From Lachnospiraceae bacterium (GTDB taxonomy: Bacteria; Bacillota; Clostridia; Lachnospirales; Lachnospiraceae): a stretch of DNA of 64,000 nt. The stretch lies in NCBI GenBank assembly GCA_016288005.1, contig JAEEXY010000002.1, forward strand, positions 1 through 64,000, in the 5' to 3' direction. The notes beneath the pieces are model-generated. The model ran no database searches, had not been told where the DNA came from, and worked only from the letters and a program-made list of their open reading frames with translations. Position numbers and translations under genes: made by a program. Below are positions 9,335 to 18,129 of the stretch, piece after piece (position 1 is the stretch's first letter; every line of letters begins with the position of its first letter).

Positions 9335-9534
9335 TATCTGGTAAGTCTGAGAGTATAGTCGCCGTCTTTTTCGCTTACCGTTACGGTAAAGCCCTGATGC
9401 TCGCCGAAACGTGTGATGTTCTCGACGGAGGTGCGGTTGTCGACCATTATCTCATAGGTTTTTTCGTTTGATCTGATAGCCTGCTGTATCATTATAACAG
9501 GCTCAGGGCAGGAAAGTCCACTTGCGTCCAGCAT
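9334..9534 (-). CDS. TusA/SirA-like protein, YedF type
   Basis: 66 residues, MLDASGLSCPEPV at the start. The CPEP motif is the sulfur-accepting cysteine of the TusA/SirA fold. It corresponds to the N-terminal domain of YedF, the selenium-associated member; the C-terminal YedF domain is absent and its part may be played by the separate DUF3343 protein next door. Likely passes sulfur or selenium between a cysteine desulfurase and SelD. It lies two bases after the YedE gene. Confidence 0.85.
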   Translation of the reverse strand: MLDASGLSCPEPVIMIQQAIRSNEKTYEIMVDNRTSVENITRFGEHQGFTVTVSEKDGDYTLRLTR

Positions 9535-9536
9535 TT

Positions 9537-10655
9537 TTATGCCTCCTTCTTAGCGTTTTTCTTAAGGAATGTATTGATCACGGCGATCAGGAGAACGACC
9601 GCGATACCGATGATGACGGCAGCTCTGCCCGCGGTGCTTACGCCGCCTGCCTTGATGGTGCCGTCTTCAGCCTTTGATGCGGCAGCGCCCGCAAGACCGA
9701 AGTTATGCGAAAATGCTGCGCCGATAACGAGGCCGAGAACAGTTACAGCCGAATCCGAATTGCCTTCGCCGGCGAGGATCAGCTGGCGGAGAGGGCAGCC
9801 GCCCAGAAGTACGCAGCCGAAGCCTGCAAGATAGAGGCCGAGGAAGTTCCATACATGATCCGAATGAGCAACCATGCCGATCTGCTCAAAACCGAGGTGG
9901 AAGCGGCTGGTTGCGATATTTCCGATGAGAGCTGCAACAAAGATAGCGGCAAAACCGATGAAGAGCTTCTTTTCTCCGAAGAGAACGAGATCACGCGTAG
10001 CGCCTACCATGCAGAGACGTGTGCGCTGTGCCATGCATCCTACCGCAAGTCCGGCAGCGAGCGAGATGGCGACAGCCGCATGCTTTGAGCCGGGGCCGCT
10101 CTCCGAGAATGCGATGAAAGCGGGAGCCGCGATCAGGAGAACGAGAAGGATGACCTGGATAACGGAGAACGAGATGCCGTCGGTAACAGGCTGCTTATAG
10201 GAGCGTCCCAGAGAGAAGCCGCGCTTTAAGAAGAAAATACCGGTCAGGATACCGCATACGAAGCCGACCAGAGCGACAAGAGCGTTAAGGTCGCCGGCAG
10301 AGAGTCTCAGGATCATTCTGAAGGGGCAGCCGAGGAAAGCGAGGCAGCCAATCATTACGAAGAAGCCGAGCACAAAGCGTGTGAGAGGAGCGGAACCGCC
10401 CTTGGGGGCGAACTCTCTTTTGATGAGAGCCATCGCGAGTGAACCGAGTACGAGGCCGATGATCTCGGGCCTGATGTACTGAACGACTCCCGCGTTGTGG
10501 AGCTTTAACGCGCCCGCCGTGTCACGCAGGAAACATGCGATACAGAAGCCCATGTTGGCGGGATTTCCGAAGGCCACCAGGGCTACGGCGATCGCGCCGG
10601 TTATCAGTCCGCATATCGCGATCGCAAGGATCTCTTTTTTGTCTTTTGTTTGCAT
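9537..10655 (-). CDS. yedE: YedE-family putative selenium transporter
   Basis: 372 residues from MQTKDKKEILAIAI; an AAGGA lies 11 bases upstream. About ten membrane segments are visible. Conserved cysteines sit in GFCIACFLRDTAGAL, GCPFRMILRL, QRTRLCMVGATRDL and GCPLRQLILAGEG, in two similar halves as in the YeeE/YedE sulfur and selenium transporter family. It heads the yedE, tusA-like, DUF3343, selD operon, the standard order of this selenium cluster, which makes selenium-compound uptake the best guess. A CGGGGAACAAAAC/CATCCCC partial hairpin lies in its leader at about 10689-10715. Confidence 0.88.
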   Translation of the reverse strand: MQTKDKKEILAIAICGLITGAIAVALVAFGNPANMGFCIACFLRDTAGALKLHNAGVVQYIRPEIIGLVLGSLAMALIKREFAPKGGSAPLTRFVLGFFVMIGCLAFLGCPFRMILRLSAGDLNALVALVGFVCGILTGIFFLKRGFSLGRSYKQPVTDGISFSVIQVILLVLLIAAPAFIAFSESGPGSKHAAVAISLAAGLAVGCMAQRTRLCMVGATRDLVLFGEKKLFIGFAAIFVAALIGNIATSRFHLGFEQIGMVAHSDHVWNFLGLYLAGFGCVLLGGCPLRQLILAGEGNSDSAVTVLGLVIGAAFSHNFGLAGAAASKAEDGTIKAGGVSTAGRAAVIIGIAVVLLIAVINTFLKKNAKKEA

Positions 10656-10781
10656 AATACAACCCATCCTTGTTATTATGTTATTATTCGGGGAACAAAA
10701 CTTTTGCATCCCCCTACAAATATTTTAGCATTCATGAACACGAAACAAAAATAGAATTATTACGTTTTTTTACATGATATA

Positions 10782-10809
10782 TTGAAAAAACCTATAAATG
10801 GACTAAAAT
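10782..10809 (+). promoter_or_regulatory. Promoter of the cysteine desulfurase-like gene
   Basis: TTGAAA, 16-base spacer, TAAAAT, about 25 bases before the ribosome site of the gene at 10840. The divergent yedE promoter must lie in the same 184-base gap. Confidence 0.5.
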
Positions 10810-10839
10810 GAATGTAAAGTCGAATACTACGGAGAAGCC

Positions 10840-12057
10840 ATGAAGAGAGAAACTGTTTATTTTGACAATGCGGCGACATCGTTCCCGAAGCCCGGTACGG
10901 TCGCGGACGAGGTCTGCCGCTACATAAAAGAGGTCGGGAGCAATGTAAACCGCAGCAGCTACGCGTCCGCCTACGATGCCGGAGATAAGGTGCTCGAGGT
11001 CAGGGGGCAGCTCAAAAGGCTGTTTAACGCGCCCGATGAGAGAAACGTTATCTTTGCGCCGAATGTGACCGTGAGCCTTAACATGGTCCTTAAAGGGCTG
11101 CTGGGGAAAGGAGACCATGTGCTCACTTCCTCAATGGAGCATAACGCGGTGATGAGGCCGCTTACGGCGCTTAAGGAGAAGGGGATCGTTACGTTTGACA
11201 GGGTGCCCTGCGACGCGTACGGCGTAACCTCCGCGATGAGCTTTGGAAAGTTCCTGAAGCCGGATACGAGAGCCGTGGTAATGACGCACGCCTCCAACGT
11301 TAACGGCGCGGTCCAGCCCATCGCCGAGATCGGGAGGCTGTGCAGACAAAGGGATATCCTGTTTATCGTTGACACTGCCCAGACGGCCGGCGTACTCGAC
11401 ATCGACATGGAAAAAATGTGCATAGATGTTCTGTGCTTTACCGGGCATAAGGGCCTCATGGGCCCGCAGGGAACGGGCGGATTCTGCATAGGAAAGAGAG
11501 CGGAGGGCCTGATGGATACGGTGCTCGAGGGCGGCACGGGGAGCGCCTCGCATCTGGAGGTCATGCCCGATATCCTGCCCGACAGGTTTGAGCCCGGGAC
11601 ACTCAACCTCCCCGGGATATACGGGCTTTCGGCGGGACTTGAGTTCATTGAAAAGACAGGGATAAAGAACATCAGGGAGCGTGAGAATGCGCTTTGCGAG
11701 AGGTTCATCAGCGGAATAAAGGACATCCCGGGAGTAAGGATCGTCGGAAGGGATACCGAAGGTTTTTCGTGTTCCGAAGAGCCCTGCGGCGACTGCCCCT
11801 CGCACGATCGGGACGAGCGGTATACCGCAGTCGTTTCGCTCGTATTTGACGGGATGGACGCGGCACGCGCGGCTTTTATGCTCGAGGACGGATACGGGAT
11901 ACTGACCCGTGTCGGACTGCACTGCGCGCCCGCGGCCCACAGGAGCCTGGGCACTTTCCCTGAGGGAACCGTAAGGTTCTCGTTCGGGTATTTTAATACC
12001 GAAGAGGAGACAGATCATGGAATTGAAGCAATTGGAAAGCTTTGTGAGCGTCGCTGA
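10840..12057 (+). CDS. Class V aminotransferase, cysteine desulfurase/selenocysteine lyase type
   Basis: 405 residues with an ACGGAG ribosome site. PLP-binding lysine K204 is in CFTGHKGLMGPQG, the phosphate and ring contacts are in TSSMEHNAVMRP and HASNVNGAVQP, and VDTAQTAGV holds the PLP-contacting Asp. The catalytic loop is RVGLHCAPAAHRSLGT, with the sulfur- or selenium-accepting Cys. A Cys-rich insertion (SCSEEPCGDCPSHD) is unusual and could bind metal. It removes sulfur or selenium from cysteine or selenocysteine; the divergent selD cluster favours a selenium-delivery role. It overlaps the LysR gene by 41 bases. Confidence 0.85.
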   Translation: MKRETVYFDNAATSFPKPGTVADEVCRYIKEVGSNVNRSSYASAYDAGDKVLEVRGQLKRLFNAPDERNVIFAPNVTVSLNMVLKGLLGKGDHVLTSSMEHNAVMRPLTALKEKGIVTFDRVPCDAYGVTSAMSFGKFLKPDTRAVVMTHASNVNGAVQPIAEIGRLCRQRDILFIVDTAQTAGVLDIDMEKMCIDVLCFTGHKGLMGPQGTGGFCIGKRAEGLMDTVLEGGTGSASHLEVMPDILPDRFEPGTLNLPGIYGLSAGLEFIEKTGIKNIRERENALCERFISGIKDIPGVRIVGRDTEGFSCSEEPCGDCPSHDRDERYTAVVSLVFDGMDAARAAFMLEDGYGILTRVGLHCAPAAHRSLGTFPEGTVRFSFGYFNTEEETDHGIEAIGKLCERR

Positions 12058-12895
12058 TAATCTGAGTTTCTCAAAAGCCGCGAAGAACCTGTATCTGACC
12101 CAGCCGACCGTCAGCGCGCATATAGCGCAGCTGGAAAAGGATCTCGGCTGCAGGCTGTTTGAGCGGACGACAAAGTCCCTGCGCCTGACCGAGGACGGAA
12201 GAAACGTTTATCCGCTGGCTGCGAGGATGGTCGCACTGAAGAACAGCATCGAAGAAGAGACGAAGGGCAGAGGGGAGAAAAGCGTCTGTCTCGGAGCATC
12301 GACGATCCCCGCGACCTATCTGCTGCCGCCTGTGATAGCGGAGCTGTCGGTGAACGGAGGCGTGCGCGTCAGGGTGAGCCAGGGCAACAGCGCCGAGGTC
12401 GAGGAAATGGTGGCCGACGGCACGGTCGAGGCCGGCATTATCGGACGCGAGCCGCAGCTGAAGGGGATTGAGGGCGAATTGCTCTGTAAAGACACCCTGG
12501 TACTTGTAACACCGGTCAATGCATATTATACTAAACTTCGTAAGAGCAAAGCCGGTACGAAGCGACTGCTCGAGGAACCCCTCATACTCAGGGAAGAGGG
12601 CTCGGGCACGCAAAAAGCGGCCGATTCTATTCTTGAGGAGCATTCCGACAAGGCGCTCAACATCATCATCCGCAGCAACAACCAGGAGGCCATAAAGCGA
12701 ATGGTGGCCGAGGGCGCGGGGGTTTCGGTGATGTCGTACCATGCCGCGAAGGATATGGAAAAAGAAGGCAGGCTGTACTGCTATCCGCTTTCCCTCGGGG
12801 AAGAGAGATGCTTTTATATAATCTACCGCAGCGGCAGGACGCTTTCCGCCGAAGCTGCGAGACTTATTTCGGGCGTACACGCGATGTACGATTGA
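12017..12895 (+). CDS. LysR-family regulator, selenium-cluster associated
   Basis: 292 residues. The first 60 form the winged helix-turn-helix (FSKAAKNLYLTQPTVSAHIAQ), the remainder the periplasmic-binding-protein-like effector domain. Its start lies inside the end of the cysteine desulfurase-like gene, so the two are co-expressed. LysR genes next to selD/yedE clusters are a known arrangement, and this one probably controls the 10656-10839 divergent region. The effector is unknown. The stop codon is followed after only four bases by rarA. Confidence 0.85.
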   Translation: MELKQLESFVSVADNLSFSKAAKNLYLTQPTVSAHIAQLEKDLGCRLFERTTKSLRLTEDGRNVYPLAARMVALKNSIEEETKGRGEKSVCLGASTIPATYLLPPVIAELSVNGGVRVRVSQGNSAEVEEMVADGTVEAGIIGREPQLKGIEGELLCKDTLVLVTPVNAYYTKLRKSKAGTKRLLEEPLILREEGSGTQKAADSILEEHSDKALNIIIRSNNQEAIKRMVAEGAGVSVMSYHAAKDMEKEGRLYCYPLSLGEERCFYIIYRSGRTLSAEAARLISGVHAMYD

Positions 12896-12899
12896 GGAT

Positions 12900-14228
12900 A
12901 TGGATCTTTTTGAATACATGAAGGAAAAAAATACGGAAAAGGAGTCTCCCTTAGCCTCCCGCATGCGTCCGACCACCCTCGAGGAGGTAGTGGGACAGGA
13001 GCATATAGTGGGCAAGGACAGGCTGCTCTACCGCGCGATAAAGGCAGACAGGCTGAGCTCCGTTATTTTCTACGGACCGCCCGGCACCGGAAAAACATCG
13101 CTGGCGCGCGTGATCGCGGCTTCGACGAGCTGCGAGTTCCGCCAGATCAACGCGACCGCGGCCGGCAAAAAGGACATGGAGGACGTGGTAGCGGAAGCGA
13201 AGACCACGCTCGGAGGGTACGGGCGCCGCACGATGCTCTTTATCGATGAGATACACCGTTTCAACAAGGGGCAGCAGGACTATCTGCTACCGTTCGTCGA
13301 GGACGGTACGATCATCCTGATCGGCGCGACCACCGAGAACCCTTATTTTGAGGTCAACGGAGCTCTGCTTTCGCGTTCCGTGATATTTGAGCTTAAGGCG
13401 CTTTCGGCGGACGATATCAGGAAGCTGCTGATCAGAGCGGTTAACGATGCCGAAAAGGGTATGGGCAGTTACAAAGCCTCGATCGACGACGACGCGCTCG
13501 ATTTCCTTGCCGATGCCGCGAACGGTGACGCCAGGGCTGCGCTGAACGCGCTCGAACTCGGAGTGCTCACGACCGCGCGCAGCGACGACGGGCTGATACA
13601 TATAGACCTCGCGACAGCTTCGGAGTGCATACAGAAGAGAGTATTAAGGTATGACAAGAGCGGGGACAACCATTACGACACGATCTCGGCGTTCATCAAG
13701 AGCATGAGGGGGTCGGATCCTGACGCCGCGATCTACTATCTGGCAAGGATGCTCTATGCGGGCGAGGATATCAAATTCATCGCCAGGAGGATAGTGATCT
13801 GCGCGGCCGAGGATGTGTCGAACGCCGATCCGATGGCGCTGGTAGTCGCGACCTCCGCGTTTGAGGCCGTGGAGCGCATAGGCATGCCGGAGTCGCAGAT
13901 AATACTTGCCCAGGCGGCCGCTTACGTGGCCTGCGCTCCCAAGAGCAATTCCGCCGTCAATGCGATATTTGACGCGATGAGAGAGGTCGAGACATCAAAG
14001 ACTCCGCCCATCCCGGGCCATCTGATGGACGCGCATTACAAGGGCGCGGCAAAGCTCGGCCACGGCGACGGATACAGGTATTCGCACGACTACCCGAACC
14101 ATTACTGCGACCAGCAGTATCTGCCGGACGCACTGGTAGGGAAAAAGTTCTATTTCCCCGGAGACCTGGGACTCGAAAAACAGTTAAAGGAATACATGGA
14201 GAAGATACGCCGCGAGGCGAAGGAATGA
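12900..14228 (+). CDS. rarA: Replication-associated recombination protein A (AAA+ ATPase)
   Basis: 442 residues. Walker A is GPPGTGKT (59-66), Walker B LFIDEIH (about 113-119), sensor 1 GATTEN. The C-terminal half has the helical tetramerisation region including MREVETSKTPPIPGHLMDAHYKG (cited in part), typical of RarA/MgsA/WRNIP1. It acts at stalled replication forks. GAGGAT just before the ATG overlaps the end of the LysR gene, so it is part of that transcript. Confidence 0.93.
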   Translation: MDLFEYMKEKNTEKESPLASRMRPTTLEEVVGQEHIVGKDRLLYRAIKADRLSSVIFYGPPGTGKTSLARVIAASTSCEFRQINATAAGKKDMEDVVAEAKTTLGGYGRRTMLFIDEIHRFNKGQQDYLLPFVEDGTIILIGATTENPYFEVNGALLSRSVIFELKALSADDIRKLLIRAVNDAEKGMGSYKASIDDDALDFLADAANGDARAALNALELGVLTTARSDDGLIHIDLATASECIQKRVLRYDKSGDNHYDTISAFIKSMRGSDPDAAIYYLARMLYAGEDIKFIARRIVICAAEDVSNADPMALVVATSAFEAVERIGMPESQIILAQAAAYVACAPKSNSAVNAIFDAMREVETSKTPPIPGHLMDAHYKGAAKLGHGDGYRYSHDYPNHYCDQQYLPDALVGKKFYFPGDLGLEKQLKEYMEKIRREAKE

Positions 14229-14261
14229 TACAGCATCACCGGAAAAGCGGAAGGAGAAAAC

Positions 14262-14495
14262 ATGGACGAAAAGAAGTTTAAAAAGATAAGACAGATCGCG
14301 GCGATCATCGGCATCGTGCTGCTGGTCGGCATGTATCTGGTAGCGATCGTTGCGGCACTCGGGAAATCGGAGAACGCGCAGGCGATCTTCAGGCTGGCTA
14401 TCTACTGCACATTCGTTGTGCCGGTGATCATATATCTGCTGCAGCTGGTCTATAAGCTCGCAAACAGGAATAAGGATGAAAAGAAGCAGGATTAA
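14262..14495 (+). CDS. Small two-helix membrane protein
   Basis: 77 residues, with a GGAGAAAACATGG start. A Lys-rich N-terminus, two hydrophobic segments (about 12-32 and 42-65) and a charged C-terminal tail (ANRNKDEKKQD) are visible. No family recognised. It sits between rarA and another small membrane protein and is probably in the same operon. Confidence 0.7.
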   Translation: MDEKKFKKIRQIAAIIGIVLLVGMYLVAIVAALGKSENAQAIFRLAIYCTFVVPVIIYLLQLVYKLANRNKDEKKQD

Positions 14496-14507
14496 GGAGG
14501 GAAAACT

Positions 14508-14834
14508 ATGGGCAGAATCATCATCTGGCTGATCATCATGGTACCTTGCAGCGCGTTGCTTACGGGACTCGGAATTTACGCGATCCGGAGAAAGAAACCC
14601 ATGTGGTTCTGGAGCGGCAGTACGGTAAAGGAAGAAGAGATATCGGACATACCCGCGTACAACCGCGCCAACGGCATAATGTGGATCGCGTTCTCGTTGA
14701 TCTTCTGGACATCGACATTCCTGGGACTCGGAAACATATCGGCGGCGGGGATAGTACTCATCGCGGGATGCGCGCTCGGAGTGCCGCTGCTCCCGATCGT
14801 ATACAACAGGATCTACAAGAAATACAGAAAATGA
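14508..14834 (+). CDS. Small membrane protein of unknown function
   Basis: 108 residues; AAGGAGGGAAAACT before ATG is a very strong ribosome site. Three hydrophobic segments (about 3-24, 56-75, 79-99) are separated by a cytoplasmic-looking loop KKPMWFWSGSTVKEEEI and the segment DIPAYNRANGIMW. This pattern is common in uncharacterised Firmicute membrane proteins. Co-transcribed with the 77-residue gene 12 bases upstream. Confidence 0.7.
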   Translation: MGRIIIWLIIMVPCSALLTGLGIYAIRRKKPMWFWSGSTVKEEEISDIPAYNRANGIMWIAFSLIFWTSTFLGLGNISAAGIVLIAGCALGVPLLPIVYNRIYKKYRK

Positions 14835-14842
14835 CAAAAGAA

Positions 14843-14870
14843 GACCGCTGCGGACTCATCCGCAGCGGTC
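14843..14870. terminator. Hairpin between convergent genes
   Basis: Perfect 12-bp arms GACCGCTGCGGA and TCCGCAGCGGTC with loop CTCA. The T-rich side (TTCTTTTGTC) is on the minus strand, so it terminates the XRE gene best; the plus-strand side has only a weak T tract. Confidence 0.75.
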
Positions 14871-14920
14871 GGGTTATCGGGTTATAGATTTTATCGCATG
14901 CGTCCGGCTGACGCAGTTGA

Positions 14921-15259
14921 TTACATGTTCTCCTGCTTGTAGATGAGGTAGCTCACGTAGTTGCGGGCCTCCTCGGCGCTGGCAGAGTTAAGCTGCTGGT
15001 ACAGATTGAAGAACTCAACGATATCCTTATCGAGAACCTCTCCGACGATCGGAAGATAAGCATCGGAAATACCGAGCAGGTAGTCGCAGGATACGTCAAA
15101 GTATTTGGAAAGAGCGATGAGCTTATCGAAAGAAGGCTCGTTTCTCTTAGACTCATAGTTCGAGATAGCGGTGGGCTTTAATCCCAGGATATCGGCAAGT
15201 TCACTCTGCGTGAGCTTATTCTTCTGTCTGAGCTGCTTTAAACGTACGTTAAAATTCAT
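14921..15259 (-). CDS. XRE-family helix-turn-helix regulator
   Basis: 112 residues from MNFNVRLKQLRQ, with GGAGG seven bases before the ATG; an upstream start is less likely. Residues about 5-60 are the HTH (LTQSELADILGLKPTAISNYESKRNEPS). The rest is a short helical region without effector domain. It probably represses its own promoter and perhaps the divergent kinase gene. See the candidate operator at 15276-15287. Confidence 0.85.
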   Translation of the reverse strand: MNFNVRLKQLRQKNKLTQSELADILGLKPTAISNYESKRNEPSFDKLIALSKYFDVSCDYLLGISDAYLPIVGEVLDKDIVEFFNLYQQLNSASAEEARNYVSYLIYKQENM

Positions 15260-15275
15260 TATGGACCTCCTGTAA

Positions 15276-15287
15276 TAGTTCGTACTA
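15276..15287. promoter_or_regulatory. Candidate XRE operator
   Basis: TAGT-TCGT-ACTA inverted repeat in the untranslated leader of the XRE gene, between promoter and ribosome site. Short, so only suggestive. Confidence 0.3.
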
Positions 15288-15321
15288 AACAATCACATAT
15301 TCGTATTTATCTTTTATAGTG

Positions 15322-15351
15322 ATTATACATCGCAATAATGTGAAATGTCAA
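15322..15351 (-). promoter_or_regulatory. Promoter of the XRE gene
   Basis: On the minus strand TTGACA, 18-base spacer, TATAAT: both hexamers match consensus fully. Confidence 0.75.
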
Positions 15352-15422
15352 CCGAAAAATCAAAAATTCTGAACTTGCTTTTCTTTTTTGACGTGAACAA
15401 AGAAAACGTCGAAAGCGGGAAG

Positions 15423-15451
15423 TTGAATAATGACGGAGCATGAAGTATACT
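15423..15451 (+). promoter_or_regulatory. Promoter of the kinase operon
   Basis: TTGAAT, 17-base spacer, TATACT, about 37 bases before the kinase start codon; it should drive the 15489-20942 gene set. Confidence 0.65.
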
Positions 15452-15488
15452 GTAAACGAAAGCTTTACCTTATTAGGAGCAACTGCGG

Positions 15489-16997
15489 ATGACAACGGAT
15501 AACGGAGAACGGATACTCGGTATTTTGGCCGAGGTTGTGAAGAAAACGCGCGAGTCGATCTTCCTTTTTGATCGGAGCGGGCGTATTGTTTATGCAAATG
15601 ATACGGCATACAGGGAGACCGAATATCAGGACTTTTCCGAGGTCAACATCACCGAGATATTCCCGATGGCCATACACCGCGGGCACAACGGCGTGACCTG
15701 GCAGAGCGGCGAGTACATGCAGACCTTTGCGTACCGTCAGAACAAGACCTGTTATCCGGTAAAACTGACATGCTATTTTGTGGATGCGACCGAGGGTGAG
15801 CAGATCGCGGCTCTCGCGGTCAACGATTCCGAAAGATACAACGCGGTCCGCAATCACCGCAAGGCGATGGAGGACGTCGAGGCCGCGAATAAAATGAAAA
15901 ACGAGTTCACCGCGAACATTACGCATGAGCTCAGAACACCCATCAACGGCATAAAGGGCATGGCCGAGGGCCTTATGAACACGGAGATGACGCCCCAGCA
16001 GGAGGAGACCGTAGGCATCATCCTGCACTGCTGCAGCAACATGACGCAGATCATCAACGATATCCTTGATTTCTCCAAGATCGAGGCAGGCAAGATCGAG
16101 ATAGTCAACGCCGAGTTCTCTCTGAAGAAATTCATGAACGACCAGCTGGCATTCCACAGTGTTAAGATAAACGAAAAGGGCCTTAAATTGATCGTAAACA
16201 TCAGCAGGAACGTGCCGGACTATGTGATCGGAGACGAGCTGAGGCTCGGACAGGTGCTCAACAATCTGTTCTCGAACGCGATCAAGTTCACCGCGCAGGG
16301 ACAGATCGCCATCGAGCTTACCGCAAACAAACTCGAAGATGGGCAGACCGAGCTGTTCTTTATGGTAATGGACAGCGGCATAGGCATTTCCGACGAGGAA
16401 AAGGACAAGCTGTTCAAGAGCTTTTCGCAGGTGGACGGCTCGATCACCAGGCGTTACGGCGGGACCGGACTGGGACTGGCGATCACAAAGCAGCTGGTCA
16501 CTCTGATGGGCGGGACCATCAGTATGGACAGCGAAAAGGGCAAGGGCAGCACGTTCTCGTTTACGGTAAAGGTACAGGAGAGCGACAAGAAGGCAGCGGA
16601 CCCCGTGGCGTTCCCCGAGGGCAGTTTTGAGTTCTCAAAGGCGCTCCCGGTAGCCTCAAAGGAGGATATCAGCGTCGGTGATTACGATCTTTCGGGCAGC
16701 GCGCTGACTTCGGTTTCCATGGATATGCCCGACGACCGTTCTTTTGCCGGCGAGGATGCCGAGTCGGAGGGAGACCTCGGCCTGCTTAAGATCAATCTGG
16801 AAAAACTCATGATCTGCATCGAGCTCGGGAGCTGGGAAAAAGCGGAGAATTTCGCGACGACGATCAGGAATTATATCTCGCAGAACGATCCGGAGCGCAA
16901 GAACAAGGCATTTTCGCTGCTGCTGAATGTCCGCAAGGAAAAATACGATCAGGCAATGGAGCTTATCAAGGAGCTTGGGAGCATATATGGAGTTTAA
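15489..16997 (+). CDS. Soluble PAS-domain histidine kinase
   Basis: 502 residues, no membrane segment. PAS-like sensor (about 15-115), dimerisation domain with the phospho-accepting H146 in ITHELRTPINGI, HATPase domain (about 205-365; VLNNLFSNAIKFT, DSGIGIS, GTGLGLAI are the N, G1 and G2 boxes). A 100-residue acidic linker then leads to a helical C-terminal end of about 65 residues that has no conserved Hpt histidine motif visible. The lack of a membrane part suggests an intracellular signal. Its partner is the HD-GYP regulator overlapping its last 11 bases. Confidence 0.9.
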   Translation: MTTDNGERILGILAEVVKKTRESIFLFDRSGRIVYANDTAYRETEYQDFSEVNITEIFPMAIHRGHNGVTWQSGEYMQTFAYRQNKTCYPVKLTCYFVDATEGEQIAALAVNDSERYNAVRNHRKAMEDVEAANKMKNEFTANITHELRTPINGIKGMAEGLMNTEMTPQQEETVGIILHCCSNMTQIINDILDFSKIEAGKIEIVNAEFSLKKFMNDQLAFHSVKINEKGLKLIVNISRNVPDYVIGDELRLGQVLNNLFSNAIKFTAQGQIAIELTANKLEDGQTELFFMVMDSGIGISDEEKDKLFKSFSQVDGSITRRYGGTGLGLAITKQLVTLMGGTISMDSEKGKGSTFSFTVKVQESDKKAADPVAFPEGSFEFSKALPVASKEDISVGDYDLSGSALTSVSMDMPDDRSFAGEDAESEGDLGLLKINLEKLMICIELGSWEKAENFATTIRNYISQNDPERKNKAFSLLLNVRKEKYDQAMELIKELGSIYGV

Positions 16998-18126
16998 GAG
17001 AAAAGATACGGAGAATGTCCTGATATTGGACGATGTGGTATCCAATCTTATGACGCTGGCGGATATCGTGAGGGAAGCGGGATATATCGCGCGCCCGGTG
17101 CCCGCGGTCGAGCTCGCGATGAAGGCCGTGGAGGCCGAGCTGCCCGACATCATCCTTATGGATATCACGATGCCGCAGATGAACGGATACGAATACTGCA
17201 GGCTCCTCAAAAAGGACGTCAAGACACGAGACATACCCGTAATATTCGTATCGGGCCTTTCCGCGCCCGCCGACCGCATAAAGGGTTACGAGAGCGGAGC
17301 GGTGGATTATATAACAAAACCCTTCGAGCGCACGGACGTGCTGATGAGCCTGAAGACCCATCTGCATAATTTCGAGCTGCAGAAGGAGCTGCTGATCAAC
17401 AACAAAAAGCTGCACAGGCTCGTAAACCAGCAGCTGCACCAGATCGAGGACGAGCGCAAAAATATGGCTCTCGCGATCGCTGCCCTGGCCGAGGACAGAG
17501 ACGACGGTACCGGCATGCATCTGGTGAATATCTCGCGAAACTGCCGCCTTATCGCGACGGGGCTTTCGCTCACACACAAATACGAAAAGCTGATAACCAG
17601 CGAGTTCATCAGCACGATAGAGATCGCGTCAAAGCTGCACGATATCGGCAAAATGGCTATCCCGGACAAGATACTCTTAAAGGAGGGTCATCTGACCGGA
17701 CGCGAAAGATCGATCATGATGATGCACACGGTGGCCGGAGTCGAGACGCTGAACGGCATTTACGCGAAGAACTCACAGAACGGCTTTATCAAGATGGCGA
17801 TAGACATAGCTTATCATCACCATGAGAAATGGGACGGCAGCGGCTATCCTTGCGGCCTGGCGGGGACCGACATCCCCCTCGCGGCGCGCATAATGGCTGT
17901 GGTGGACACTTACGACGCGATCGTGAGCGAACGCTGCTACAAGCCCGGATACACGCATGAGGTTGCCATAGAGATCATCAGGGCAGAGAGCGGAAAGAGC
18001 TTCGATCCCGATGTGGTCAATATTTTCTGCAGGCTGGAAAAGCATCTCAAGCATGAATCGGCCGGCGAGAATTTGGTGGGCAGGACCAGCACGCCTAATT
18101 ACGATGCAATGGAAGGAAGAAGATAA
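16987..18126 (+). CDS. HD-GYP domain response regulator
   Basis: 379 residues from MEFKRKDTENVLILDD; the start overlaps the end of the kinase gene and has GGGAG upstream. Receiver domain 1-125 with D59 in ILMDITMPQMNG, a helical connector, then HD-GYP (about 165-355): LHDIGKMAIPDK and HHHEKWDGSGYPCGLAG are intact. It should break down cyclic di-GMP when phosphorylated by the kinase just upstream. The C-terminal 25 residues are unstructured. Confidence 0.92.
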   Translation: MEFKRKDTENVLILDDVVSNLMTLADIVREAGYIARPVPAVELAMKAVEAELPDIILMDITMPQMNGYEYCRLLKKDVKTRDIPVIFVSGLSAPADRIKGYESGAVDYITKPFERTDVLMSLKTHLHNFELQKELLINNKKLHRLVNQQLHQIEDERKNMALAIAALAEDRDDGTGMHLVNISRNCRLIATGLSLTHKYEKLITSEFISTIEIASKLHDIGKMAIPDKILLKEGHLTGRERSIMMMHTVAGVETLNGIYAKNSQNGFIKMAIDIAYHHHEKWDGSGYPCGLAGTDIPLAARIMAVVDTYDAIVSERCYKPGYTHEVAIEIIRAESGKSFDPDVVNIFCRLEKHLKHESAGENLVGRTSTPNYDAMEGRR

Positions 18127-18129
18127 TAC

